NCBI RefSeq assembly: GCF_014643455.1
Contig: NZ_BMJM01000015.1
Span: 1-52,812 of the forward strand
Origin: Sandarakinorhabdus glacialis
Lineage (GTDB): Bacteria > Pseudomonadota > Alphaproteobacteria > Sphingomonadales > Sphingomonadaceae
DNA length: 52,812 nucleotides
Reading direction: 5' to 3'
Below, in pieces: positions 1-7,452 of this stretch; positions within the stretch are counted from its first letter, which is position 1; every line of letters begins with the position of its first letter. The notes beneath the pieces are model-generated. The model had not been told where the DNA came from and made no database searches. It was given only the letters and a program-made list of their open reading frames with translations. A program made the translations under genes and the position numbers.

Positions 1-53
1 ACCAGATCAATCAACTCAGGTTTCGTAAGCCCCTCAAGATCCTCGCGATTCAT
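1..53 (-). CDS. IS66-family transposase, N-terminal 17 codons only
   Basis: Only the first residues of this reading frame are inside the window: MNREDLEGLTKPELIDL, then the edge. IS66-family TnpC proteins commonly begin with this acidic then leucine-rich stretch, before a proline/serine-rich linker and a DDE catalytic domain that would lie outside. I see no good ribosome binding site in front of the ATG, so the start is taken by homology. The frame matters mainly because it shows why the PEP-CTERM gene to its right has no beginning. Confidence 0.5.
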   Translation of the reverse strand, partial: MNREDLEGLTKPELIDL

Positions 54-111
54 GGAAAGGATGAATCACGGACAGCCCGGTTTGGCAAGGGGGTGAGTAA
101 TTACGCTACCG
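1..111 (-). mobile_element. IS66-like insertion sequence, terminal part only
   Basis: Read on the minus strand, this stretch begins GTAATTACTCACCCCC at about 111 and reaches an ATG at 53 that opens the frame MNREDLEGLTKPELIDLV. I recognise that as the usual N-terminus of the short IS66-family transposase TnpC. The plus-strand frame of the neighbouring PEP-CTERM gene makes surface-protein-like sequence only to the right of about 112. I therefore put the element boundary near 111. The family and the exact end are inferences from memory of the family; the rest of the element is outside the window. Confidence 0.55.
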
Positions 112-254
112 GGAGCCACTTTAGTCTCGACAACTTTGTCGGCGATGCAGTTGGCGGCGTTCCTGAGCCTGCGACATGGGGCATGATGATTGTCGGTTTT
201 GGTCTCGTCGGCGCCGCCGCCCGTCGTCGCAAGGCGCTCGCTGTTACCGCCTGA
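112..254 (+). pseudogene. PEP-CTERM surface protein, 3' remnant cut by an insertion element
   Basis: The frame ends in a complete sorting tail: VPEPATWGMMIVGFGLVG, a short hydrophobic helix, then ARRRK and six last residues. PEP-CTERM tails are recognised by exosortase, which moves the protein through the inner membrane and cuts it. About 25 residues of mature domain remain before the tail (TGSHFSLDNF is typical of the segment just before a PEP-CTERM tail). The frame stays open to the left edge, but residues before about 112 look like the end of an insertion element, not surface protein. I infer that the 5' part was displaced by insertion. A hairpin terminator follows the stop. Confidence 0.7.
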
Positions 255-280
255 CGCCGCGAATCCTTTTCGGAGAATTG

Positions 281-312
281 CGCCGCCGTGACCAAAACCT
301 CGGCGGCGTTTT
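281..312 (+). terminator. Intrinsic terminator after the PEP-CTERM remnant
   Basis: CGCCGCCG at 281-288 pairs perfectly with CGGCGGCG at 301-308 around a 12-base loop, followed by TTTT. It lies 27 bases after the PEP-CTERM stop codon and has the form of a Rho-independent terminator for the plus strand. Confidence 0.75.
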
Positions 313-379
313 CGCACATTGCTCATAGTGCTGGCCACGCCGCCGCCGCCACGCCTCGACGCCTCGACCGAACGCTTGG

Positions 380-964
380 TCAGGCCTCGATCACGCGCGA
401 AGTCCACCGCTCCGCACTTACGTCCGCCAGTGCCAGAAAGACAGCCGGCGTACGTTCCAGCCGAGCAATCGTTCTTGCGCCTTCGAGGGCGGCCACCAAG
501 GCAGCCGCAGTAGCGGCCGCACGCGCCGTGTCGAACCCGCAGCCCCTGAAGTGCGCTGCGATCATCTCGGTTGAATCGACGAACCCGCGCGCTACTCGTG
601 CGGTCAGCTCGGCATCGAGCGCGGGCAGCTCATTTGCCAGGTTCTGCATGAGGCATCCGTACTGGAAGTCGGATGCGACCATCTCTGCCGCGAAGGTGTC
701 GAAGAGCCGGCGAACGAAGATCAGGGCGTCACCGGTCGTATCTGCTGAAATTGCCGCCTGCACGGCCATTCTGGCGGCAACATACTGGTCGATCGCTTCT
801 TCGGCGAGCTGCGCCTTGCCGCGCGGGAAATGAAAGTAGAACGACCCCTTGGGCGCGCCACTTTCGGCAAGGATCTGGGTCAGTCCGGTCGCCGTATAAC
901 CCTGGCCGCGAAACAATCGCGTGGCGGTGGCAATGGCTCGGTCGCGGGCGTCTGTCTTGCGCAT
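380..964 (-). CDS. TetR/AcrR-family transcriptional regulator
   Basis: A 194-residue protein of normal TetR length. Residues about 8-50 form the N-terminal helix-turn-helix domain, with the conserved run GAPKGSFYFHF at its end. The remaining helices form a ligand-binding domain that I would place with the LmrA/YxaF type, although the ligand cannot be read from sequence. The gene is divergent from the hydrolase at 1046, with 81 bases between the start codons. That gap holds two near-copies of the palindrome TATGGCGATCGCCATA overlapping the hydrolase promoter. The regulator is therefore probably the repressor of the hydrolase and of itself. This is inference from placement and not shown by sequence. 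Confidence 0.9.
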   Translation of the reverse strand: MRKTDARDRAIATATRLFRGQGYTATGLTQILAESGAPKGSFYFHFPRGKAQLAEEAIDQYVAARMAVQAAISADTTGDALIFVRRLFDTFAAEMVASDFQYGCLMQNLANELPALDAELTARVARGFVDSTEMIAAHFRGCGFDTARAAATAAALVAALEGARTIARLERTPAVFLALADVSAERWTSRVIEA

Positions 965-987
965 GTTGCTTCACTAACACGTCCCGC

Positions 988-1017
988 TTGACATGCCTAT
1001 GGCGGTCGCCCTACTAT
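988..1017 (+). promoter_or_regulatory. Sigma-70 type promoter of the hydrolase gene
   Basis: TTGACA at 988-993 is a perfect -35 box. TACTAT at 1012-1017 is a good -10 box, 18 bases further on. Transcription would start near 1024, about 20 bases before the hydrolase ATG at 1046; AGGGGA at 1033-1038 serves as its ribosome binding site. The -10 box lies between and overlaps the two operator copies. Confidence 0.7.
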
Positions 1018-1030
1018 GGTGATCGCCATA
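998..1030. promoter_or_regulatory. Two tandem TetR operator palindromes
   Basis: TATGGCGGTCGCCCTA (998-1013) and TATGGTGATCGCCATA (1015-1030) each match the palindrome TATGGCGATCGCCATA, with two and one mismatches respectively. Their centres are 17 bases apart. Both lie between the divergent TetR and hydrolase genes, and together they cover the -10 region. TetR-family dimers bind palindromes of this size, and paired sites usually mean two dimers on one operator. Confidence 0.7.
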
Positions 1031-1045
1031 TAAGGGGATGAGACG

Positions 1046-2335
1046 ATGCCGGGCTTTTCGATTGCGCCATCGCCATCCCGGCGCTCAGTCCTGACGATAG
1101 GGGCGGCCGGCTTGCTTGCTGCCTCGTCCCGTCCGGCGCTTGCCAGTGCGAAGGACAGGCCTGCCTCGGCCGTATCGCCCTATGGCATCGGCACGCTGCC
1201 GGCGGAGGTTCGCTCGCGCATGATCCGCGGGATAAATGGCCTCGACGTCCACATTCTCGAAGCCGGGTTCCAACGCTCCGGTCGGCCACTTGCGCTGCTG
1301 CTGCATGGGTTTCCGGATCTGGCCTATGGCTGGCGTCACGTGATGCCCATTCTGGCCGACGCCGGCTATCATGTCGTGGCGCCCGACCAGCGGGGTTTCG
1401 GTCGCACGACCGGCTGGGTGGACGACTATGATGCTCCGCTCGAGCCTTTTGGTCTGCTGAACATGACGCGCGACGCGCTCGCCCTGGTGTCGGCCCTTGG
1501 GTATCGGCGGACGGCGATGCTGGTCGGGCATGACTTCGGCTCACCTGTCGCGGCCTATTGTGCGGTGGCCCGGCCTGATGTCTTTCCCTCCGTGGTGTTG
1601 ATGAGTGCGCCGTTTCCTGGCGTCCCGTCATTTTCGTTCGATACTGCCAAGACCGGCGCATCTTCGGTCCAGCCGAACACCGATGGTCACAAGCTGGCCG
1701 CGGCGCTGGCGGCGCTCAGTCCGGCCAGGATGATCTACCAGCAGTATCTGAGTCTGCCGGAGGCAAACCATGAGCTGTCCCACCCACCTCAAGGCCTGCA
1801 CAGGTTTTTGCGGACATTCTTCCACGTCGAGAGTGCAGACTGGTCGGGCAACAGGCCACATCCCCTGCAAGCGCCGACTGCCGAGGCGTTCGCGCAATTG
1901 CCAAACTACTACATCATGGAACGCGGCAAAACGCTGCCAGAGAACGTCGCCCCGTTCGAACCGTCAGCTGCGGACGTCATGGGTTGCCGATGGCTCACCG
2001 AATCCGAACTTGCTGTTTATACTTAGGAATATGGTCGCACCGGATTTCAGGGCGGGCTGCAGACCTACCGCGTGCATAGCGATCCTGGCCTGAATGCCGG
2101 GTTGCGACTGTTTTCGGGCCGGACGATCGACGTCCCGTCGCTGTTCATTGGCGGCAAGAGCGATTGGGCGACCTATGTGTCACCGGGAGCGCTCGATTTG
2201 ATGAGGACGATAGCGACAACGCGACTGCGCGATATCAAACTCATCGACGGCGCCGGCCCCTGGATCCAACAGGAGCAGCCGGCTCGGCTGGCCGAGTTGC
2301 TCCTGGCCTTCGCCAAACAGGTGGGTTCCCGTTAA
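1046..2335 (+). pseudogene. TAT-exported epoxide-hydrolase-like alpha/beta hydrolase, broken by an in-frame amber codon
   Basis: The first 326 codons encode a twin-arginine signal (SRRSVLTIGAAG, residues 11-22), the oxyanion motif HGFPD (about 87-91) and the nucleophile elbow GHDFGSP with Asp163. Codon 327 (2024-2026) is TAG. The same frame continues without shift for another 102 codons and carries the missing C-terminal part of the fold (EYGRTGFQGG, then VPSLFIGGKSDWATY). The usual catalytic His in GxGHW is CCC (Pro) at codon 405, in GAGPWIQQEQP. The intact family is about 350-430 residues long. The nonsense codon and the lost His both point to decay; amber read-through is possible but would still yield an enzyme without its His. 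The gene is controlled by the divergent TetR gene. Confidence 0.8.
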
Positions 2336-2368
2336 ACCAGTGAGCGAGAAGCACAGGGAAGGCCGGCG

Positions 2369-2387
2369 GTTCGAGACTTTCTCGAAC
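2369..2387. terminator. Perfect hairpin between convergent genes
   Basis: GTTCGAGA and TCTCGAAC form an 8-bp stem with a 3-base loop. The hairpin lies between the 3' end of the hydrolase pseudogene and the 3' end of the DUF1206 gene. No run of T follows on either strand, so a terminator role is only suggested by position. Confidence 0.35.
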
Positions 2388-2411
2388 TCGAAGCAAGGTC
2401 CTGAAGGCGCT

Positions 2412-3206
2412 CTACGATACCAGGCGCCGTCCTGCCCCCTGCAGCCTTGCCAACACCTGCGGGTCATTGATCCGCCGGTACCGCGCTTCGACCAGGCTGA
2501 ACACTCCGAAGAGTCCCAGCCCCGCCGCCACCAGCAGCCGCGGCCACCCCGTCAGCCAGTCCAGCGCCTCGTCGATGCCGCCCGCCTGCGCTGCGCTCGC
2601 CGCCTGGGCCGCACGCCAGAAGAACAGCGCCATGATCGCGAAGACCACGCCGCGCGCCGCATAGCCACCGCGCCCGACCCATTTCACCCACGCCTGCCCT
2701 GCTGCCTGCGCGTCAAGATGCTTGAGAAAGCCGCCTTTCACCGCCTTCAAGAGATTGACCACCGCCGTTGCCAGCAATGCCGCCGCGGCGACCATCAGCA
2801 ATCCCTCGCCGCCCGGCAGGCTCAGCGCCGTTGCGGCGCCGCCCTCGGCACCGCCGCTTTCGGCCGGCCGCCCCGCCGCCAGCTTCGCCGCATAGACGCC
2901 CAGCCCCAAGTGGATGAGCCCGCTCACCGCGCCGCCTGCGCGCACGGCCAATCCCTTGGCATTGCTGCCATGGCCTTCGCTGTCGATCGCGGCCTCGGCC
3001 AGCCGCCACACGCCATAGGCGAGGAACCCCAGCGCCATCACTGCGAGCACCGCCCGACCGACGTCCGAATCGAGCAATTTCAGCGCGCCCGCGCCATCCT
3101 CGGTTCGCCCGGACCTGAGCGCCAGAAACGCGACCAGCAAGTACATGAGGCCACGGGCGGCGAACCCGGCCCGTGTTGCAGTCTCCATCCGGCTGGCACC
3201 ATTCAT
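2412..3206 (-). CDS. DUF1206 membrane protein
   Basis: 264 residues built from three repeats of about 75-80 residues, each with two membrane helices, which is the known DUF1206 architecture. Repeat starts are marked by glycine-rich segments: ATRAGFAARGLMYLLVA, VRAGGAVSGLIHLGLG and GRGGYAARGVVFAIMA. The protein would sit in the inner membrane. No function is established for the family, although it is common in alphaproteobacteria and actinobacteria. It is divergent from the copper operon (168 bases between start codons), so shared regulation is possible but not shown. A ribosome binding site (GGGAGATGACAC, read on the minus strand) precedes the ATG at 3206. Confidence 0.85.
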   Translation of the reverse strand: MNGASRMETATRAGFAARGLMYLLVAFLALRSGRTEDGAGALKLLDSDVGRAVLAVMALGFLAYGVWRLAEAAIDSEGHGSNAKGLAVRAGGAVSGLIHLGLGVYAAKLAAGRPAESGGAEGGAATALSLPGGEGLLMVAAAALLATAVVNLLKAVKGGFLKHLDAQAAGQAWVKWVGRGGYAARGVVFAIMALFFWRAAQAASAAQAGGIDEALDWLTGWPRLLVAAGLGLFGVFSLVEARYRRINDPQVLARLQGAGRRLVS

Positions 3207-3374
3207 GTGTCATCTCCCTTGCCTCCGGATGAACGTCACGCCCCCGGCAATGTTCCGGGTTCGGGTTTCCCGGTGATTTGACGCCGGACAAGCGGGTCGC
3301 GCAATGACCTCATGGATCTGTTGAGGGTTGCCGCGAAAGCGTGCGTATTGACGGTTGATTTGGGAGGAACCACG

Positions 3375-3653
3375 ATGGACGACCTTGACCGGGCACTGGC
3401 GCAATTGCGGACCATGTCCGTGCCGGCGCGCACTTCGACCATGGAAGGCGATGTGATGATGGGCATCGATGCGGAACGCCGCGCCGCGGCCGTGACGTCG
3501 GCCCCGGCGCTTGGTCTTGCCGCCATGTTGGCGCTCGGGATCGGGATCGGAGGGGCAATGCTGCCCGCAGGCGTCACGCCGGCAGGGACGGCAGCAGGTT
3601 TTCTGGGGGATGCGAGCCTTGCGCCATCGACGTTGCTGGCAAATTCGGGATGA
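3375..3653 (+). CDS. CnrY-like small membrane anti-sigma factor (predicted)
   Basis: 92 residues with a soluble N-terminus of about 42 residues and one membrane helix (about 43-62, APALGLAAMLALGIGIGGAM), then a periplasmic tail. Sequence similarity to CnrY is not evident to me. The call rests on size (CnrY is about 95 residues), topology, and position as first gene before a CnrX-like sensor and an ECF sigma factor. In the Cupriavidus CnrYXH system the cytoplasmic end of CnrY holds CnrH until CnrX binds metal. I chose the ATG at 3375 because GGGAGGAA at 3362-3369 precedes it; an upstream in-frame start at 3312 lacks a site. Its stop overlaps the next start (ATGA), so translation is probably coupled. 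Confidence 0.65.
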   Translation: MDDLDRALAQLRTMSVPARTSTMEGDVMMGIDAERRAAAVTSAPALGLAAMLALGIGIGGAMLPAGVTPAGTAAGFLGDASLAPSTLLANSG

Positions 3654-4090
3654 GCAATTTCGGACGCTTCGTCGTGGTTGCGCTCGTTGCATTCGTCGCG
3701 GCGCTCGGCGGCGTCGTCATCGGGCGCGCGCTGGTCACGCAATTGTCGCCGCCTGAGACCGAATTGCATGCCCTGCTGCACGACAAGTTGAACCTGACGG
3801 CGGTCCAGCGGCAGCGCATCGAACTGCTGGAACAGCAATTCGCATCGCGCAAGCGCACGCTCGAACAGGCAATGCGTGCCGACAACGTCAGCCTTGCGGC
3901 CGCGATCACGGCGGAGCATGGCTATGGCCCGGGCGTCGCCGCGGCCGTCGATCGCTCGCACATGGTCATGGGGACGCTGCAGAAGGAGACGCTCGAGCAT
4001 GTTTTCAGGATGCGCGAAGTGCTCACGCCCGATCAGGCGCGCAAGTTCGATGCCGCAGCAGTCAGGGCTTTGACAGCGCCGGCCGAATGA
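3650..4090 (+). CDS. CnrX-like periplasmic metal sensor
   Basis: 146 residues: a membrane anchor (residues 7-30) followed by a helical hairpin domain of the CnrX/Spy type. The metal ligands of CnrX from Cupriavidus (His42, His46, Glu63, His119, Met123) all have counterparts at a constant offset of two: H40, H44, E61, H117 and M121, in ELHALLHDKL and LEHVFRM. CnrX binds Ni or Co there and then releases the sigma factor. Here the downstream genes are for copper, so the metal actually sensed is open. The ATG overlaps the previous stop by four bases, and the sigma gene begins seven bases downstream. Confidence 0.85.
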   Translation: MSNFGRFVVVALVAFVAALGGVVIGRALVTQLSPPETELHALLHDKLNLTAVQRQRIELLEQQFASRKRTLEQAMRADNVSLAAAITAEHGYGPGVAAAVDRSHMVMGTLQKETLEHVFRMREVLTPDQARKFDAAAVRALTAPAE

Positions 4091-4097
4091 CCCGGCG

Positions 4098-4685
4098 TTG
4101 AGCCCGGGGCTCGGCGAAATTGCGGACAGCGAGCTGGCGCGCCTGGCGATTGGCGGGCACCAGCAATCTTATGGCGAGTTGCTGCGACGCTATCGCGATC
4201 CAGTCTATCGGCTCGTCCGCAGCCATGTCGGCGATAGCGATGAAGCGCTCGACGTCGTCCAGGAAACCTTTGTCGCCGCCTTTGCCGCCATCGGTCGTTA
4301 TGACGGCAGCCGGTCGTTCCGCCATTGGATCAATCGCATCGCGCTCAACAAGTGCCGGGATTGGGGCCGCCGCCGCAAGGTCCGCCAGTTCTTCGGTTTT
4401 GCCCTGCCACTGTCGGCGGCCGACAAGGTCGCTGCCGACGCGGCATCGGGTGAGACGGCAATCGACGACACGCGCGCCCTGCGCCGCACGGTCCAGGCTC
4501 TGGCCCAGCTGCCGGTGGGGCTGAAGGAGCCGTTGATCCTGACCGCCGTCGATGGCCTGTCGCAGGCGGAAGCCGCGGCCGTGCTCGGCATCAGTGAAAA
4601 GGCAGTCGAGGTGCGCATCTACCGGGCGCGCAATGCGCTGGCGACTTCGCTCGCCGCTCAGGGTGCGACAAAGTCGCAGGCTTGA
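4098..4685 (+). CDS. ECF sigma factor, CnrH-like
   Basis: 195 residues with sigma-70 region 2 at about 25-95 (YRDPVYRLVRSHVGDSDEALDVVQ, containing DxxQE-type core contacts, and FRHWINRIALN) and region 4 at about 130-185 (LSQAEAAAVLGISEKAVEVR, a helix-turn-helix for the -35 box). No region 3 is present, as usual for ECF factors. The only early start I see is TTG at 4098; no ATG fits the frame before region 2. Position after a CnrY-like and a CnrX-like gene predicts control by metal in the periplasm, with the operon itself as likely target. CopA follows at once. Confidence 0.85.
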   Translation: MSPGLGEIADSELARLAIGGHQQSYGELLRRYRDPVYRLVRSHVGDSDEALDVVQETFVAAFAAIGRYDGSRSFRHWINRIALNKCRDWGRRRKVRQFFGFALPLSAADKVAADAASGETAIDDTRALRRTVQALAQLPVGLKEPLILTAVDGLSQAEAAAVLGISEKAVEVRIYRARNALATSLAAQGATKSQA

Positions 4686-4750
4686 ACCATGAGGGCCAGA
4701 CGCGCGGCTCGCGTATTGCCAGAGACGCCGCCATGGCATCAAGGACGATG

Positions 4751-6469
4751 ATGACGCCGTTGACCGACCGCCGTAATTTTCTGCGCACTGCATCGATGTT
4801 CGGAGGGGCCCTGGCGATTCCGGCGATGCCGGCGATGCCGGCTTGGGCGCGCAGCGGCACGCACGGGCTCGGTTCCGCCATCGACGTGCTGACGGGCAAC
4901 GACATCAAGTTGAGTATCGGCCATGCGCCGTTGCGCGTCGGGGGCCGGACGAGCCATGCGATCGCCGTCAACGGCACGGTGCCGGGGCCGTTGATCCGGC
5001 TCAAGGAAGGTCAGGATGTCCGGATCTCGGTTACCAACACGCTCGCCGAGGACAGCTCGATCCATTGGCACGGGCTGTTGTTGCCGTTCCAGTATGACGG
5101 CGTGCCGGGCGTCAGCTTTCCGGGGATCAAGCCTGGCGAGACCTTTGTCTATGAGTTCCCGATCCGCCAGTCCGGCACCTATTGGTATCACAGTCATTCG
5201 GGGCTGCAGGAGGCGATGGGGCATTTCGGCTCCATGGTCATCGATCCGGCCGGCATCGATCGCGTCGGTTTCGACCGCGAGCATGTGCTGGTGCTCAGCG
5301 ACTGGAGTGCGATGCACCCGCACGCGATCCTGAAGAAGCTCAAGCAAAACGGCGGCAACTTCAACTTCCAGAAGCAGACGCTTGGCGGCCTGCTCACCGG
5401 CAAGGACCAGTCGGCCGCCGAGCGGCGGATGTGGGGCAAGATGCGCATGGACCCGACCGACATTTCGGACGTCACGGGCGCGATCTACACCTATCTCGTC
5501 AATGGTCATGGTCCAGATGAGAACTGGACCGGGTTGTTTGCGCCGGGTGAACGGGTGCGGCTGCGCATCGTCAACGCCGCCGCGATGACCAATTTCAACG
5601 TCCGCCTGCCCGGCCTGGCGATGACCATTGTCGCCGCCGACGGCAATCTGGTGCGGCCTGTCGAAACCGACGAGTTCCAGATCGGCGTCGCCGAGACCTA
5701 TGACGTCATCGTCCGCCCGGCGGAGGACCGTGCCTATGGCTTCATCGCCGAATCCATCGACCGGTCGGGGATGGTCCGCGCCACGCTGGCGCCGCGGCTG
5801 GGAATGGTTGCGCCGGTTCCGGAGCGGCGGCCACGCCCGCTGCTGACGATGAAGGACATGGGGATGGAGATGGCGGGCCACGACATGGCCGGCATGAGCC
5901 ACGATATGGGGTCGATGAAGATGCCCGATCCGTCGGTGGCGCCGCAGGTCAGGATGGGCCCCGGTGTCGCGACCCTTGCGGCAATGCCGATGGATCGCAC
6001 AGCCGAACGACCGACCGGTCTCGAAGACGTGCCGCACCGGGTGCTGACCTATAGCCAGTTGCGCTCGCTCGACCCCAACCCCGACCCGCGCAACCCTTCG
6101 CGCGAGATCGACATTCACCTGACGGCCAACATGGAGCGCTACATGTGGTCGTTCGACGGCGTGAAGTTCAGCGAAGGCGCGGAGCCGCTGGCGTTTCGCC
6201 ACAACGAGCGGGTGCGGGTCAATCTGATCAACGACACGATGATGCCGCATCCGATCCACCTCCACGGCCACTTTTTTGAGGTGGTGATGGGGGAAAAGGG
6301 GCATCGCCCGGTCAAGCACACGGTGAACGTGCTGCCCGGGGGCAAGGTGGCGTTCGACCTGACCGCCGATGCGCTCGGCGACTGGGCCTTTCATTGTCAC
6401 ATGATGCTCCACATGCACGCCGGGATGTTTCGGGTGGTTACGGTGCGTGCGGACGAGGACGCGGCGTGA
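4751..6469 (+). CDS. copA: Copper-resistance multicopper oxidase CopA
   Basis: About 572 residues with a twin-arginine signal (TDRRNFLRTASMFGG), so folded export by Tat. The N-terminal cupredoxin domain has the copper ligands HWHG (about 105-108) and HSHSG (about 147-151). The C-terminal domain has HPIHLHGHF and HCHMMLHMHAGMF, which complete the type 1, 2 and 3 sites. Between them is a Met/His-rich linker (about 30 residues around MEMAGHDMAGMSHDM) typical of CopA and able to bind Cu(I). It oxidises Cu(I) in the periplasm. Starts at 4733, 4748 and 4751 are possible; AAGGA at 4741-4745 best fits ATG 4751. The copB start overlaps its stop (GTGA). Confidence 0.93.
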   Translation: MTPLTDRRNFLRTASMFGGALAIPAMPAMPAWARSGTHGLGSAIDVLTGNDIKLSIGHAPLRVGGRTSHAIAVNGTVPGPLIRLKEGQDVRISVTNTLAEDSSIHWHGLLLPFQYDGVPGVSFPGIKPGETFVYEFPIRQSGTYWYHSHSGLQEAMGHFGSMVIDPAGIDRVGFDREHVLVLSDWSAMHPHAILKKLKQNGGNFNFQKQTLGGLLTGKDQSAAERRMWGKMRMDPTDISDVTGAIYTYLVNGHGPDENWTGLFAPGERVRLRIVNAAAMTNFNVRLPGLAMTIVAADGNLVRPVETDEFQIGVAETYDVIVRPAEDRAYGFIAESIDRSGMVRATLAPRLGMVAPVPERRPRPLLTMKDMGMEMAGHDMAGMSHDMGSMKMPDPSVAPQVRMGPGVATLAAMPMDRTAERPTGLEDVPHRVLTYSQLRSLDPNPDPRNPSREIDIHLTANMERYMWSFDGVKFSEGAEPLAFRHNERVRVNLINDTMMPHPIHLHGHFFEVVMGEKGHRPVKHTVNVLPGGKVAFDLTADALGDWAFHCHMMLHMHAGMFRVVTVRADEDAA

Positions 6470-7398
6470 AGCGCCTGGCGATTGCGATCGCCGCGATTGG
6501 GTTCGCGGCGCCGATCAATGCGCAGCAGCCGGCCGCCGCCGACCCGCACGCCGGCCACGACATGGGTGCGAAGCCGGCACCGGAAACGCCCGTTGCCGAC
6601 CCCCACGCCGGCCATGATATGGGTGCGAAGCCCGCGGCTGGCCCGGCCGGCGAGGAGGTCGGCACGGCACCGGCGCCCGCGCCGCCGATTGATCATGCCG
6701 CCGATGCGGTCTGGGGCGCCGCGGCACTGACAGCATCGCGCGCCAGTCTGCGCCGCGAACATGGCGGTTTTCAGGGTTCGATGATCCTGTTCAATCTTGC
6801 TGAATATCAGGCGCGAAGCGGGACCGACGGTTATCGCTGGGAAGGCGAAGGTTGGTTCGGCGGTGACATTCATCGCTTCGTCCTCAAATCCGAAGGCGAG
6901 GGCGACGTTCGCGGCTCGGTCGAGAATGCCGAGGTCCAGGCGCTGTACTCGCGTGCCATTGACCCCTGGTGGAACCTGCAGGCCGGCGTTCGCTACGATA
7001 TCCGTCCCGATCCGCAACGCGCCTTTGCCGTGCTGGGCATCGAGGGACTTGCGCCCTATTGGTTCAAGGCCGGCGGCGCGCTGTTCCTGTCGACCAAAGG
7101 TGAATTGCTTGGACGTATCGAGGGATTTTACGACCAGCGCATTACGCAACGCCTGGTGCTCCAGCCTCGCGCCGAAATCGACGTCGCGGCGCAGGACATC
7201 CCCGAGATCGGTGTCGGTGCCGGTTTGAGCAGTGTCGAGGTCGGGCTGCGGCTGCGCTATGAAATCGAACGCGAATTTGCACCTTATATCGGCATCGAGT
7301 GGGCGAGCGACATTGGGGATACGGCACGGTACGCACGCGCGGTGGGCAAGGAGCCAAGCAGCTTCAGCCTTGTCGCCGGCATTCGCTTCTGGTTCTGA
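6466..7398 (+). CDS. copB: Copper-resistance outer-membrane protein CopB
   Basis: 310 residues starting at a GTG that overlaps the copA stop. A Sec signal (about 1-20, ending INAQQ) is followed by a His/Met-rich linker in which a 19-residue unit beginning ADPHAGHDMGAKPA occurs twice in tandem. The rest (from about residue 85) is the CopB domain, an outer-membrane beta-barrel with alternating amphipathic strands ending in the typical terminal aromatic (IRFWF). CopB binds copper and works with CopA. Four-base overlap with copA indicates one transcript with the sensor/sigma genes. Confidence 0.92.
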   Translation: MKRLAIAIAAIGFAAPINAQQPAAADPHAGHDMGAKPAPETPVADPHAGHDMGAKPAAGPAGEEVGTAPAPAPPIDHAADAVWGAAALTASRASLRREHGGFQGSMILFNLAEYQARSGTDGYRWEGEGWFGGDIHRFVLKSEGEGDVRGSVENAEVQALYSRAIDPWWNLQAGVRYDIRPDPQRAFAVLGIEGLAPYWFKAGGALFLSTKGELLGRIEGFYDQRITQRLVLQPRAEIDVAAQDIPEIGVGAGLSSVEVGLRLRYEIEREFAPYIGIEWASDIGDTARYARAVGKEPSSFSLVAGIRFWF

Positions 7399-7452
7399 CC
7401 GGATCGAACGGCACCGCTTTCGTTGTCGCTGGTCGGCAATCAGGATGCCAGT

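Noticed and set aside
4739-6418. A 559-codon open frame on the minus strand opposite copA
   Set aside because: Its His/Arg-rich composition is the antisense of Met/Asp/Val codons in copA; copA has all copper ligands.
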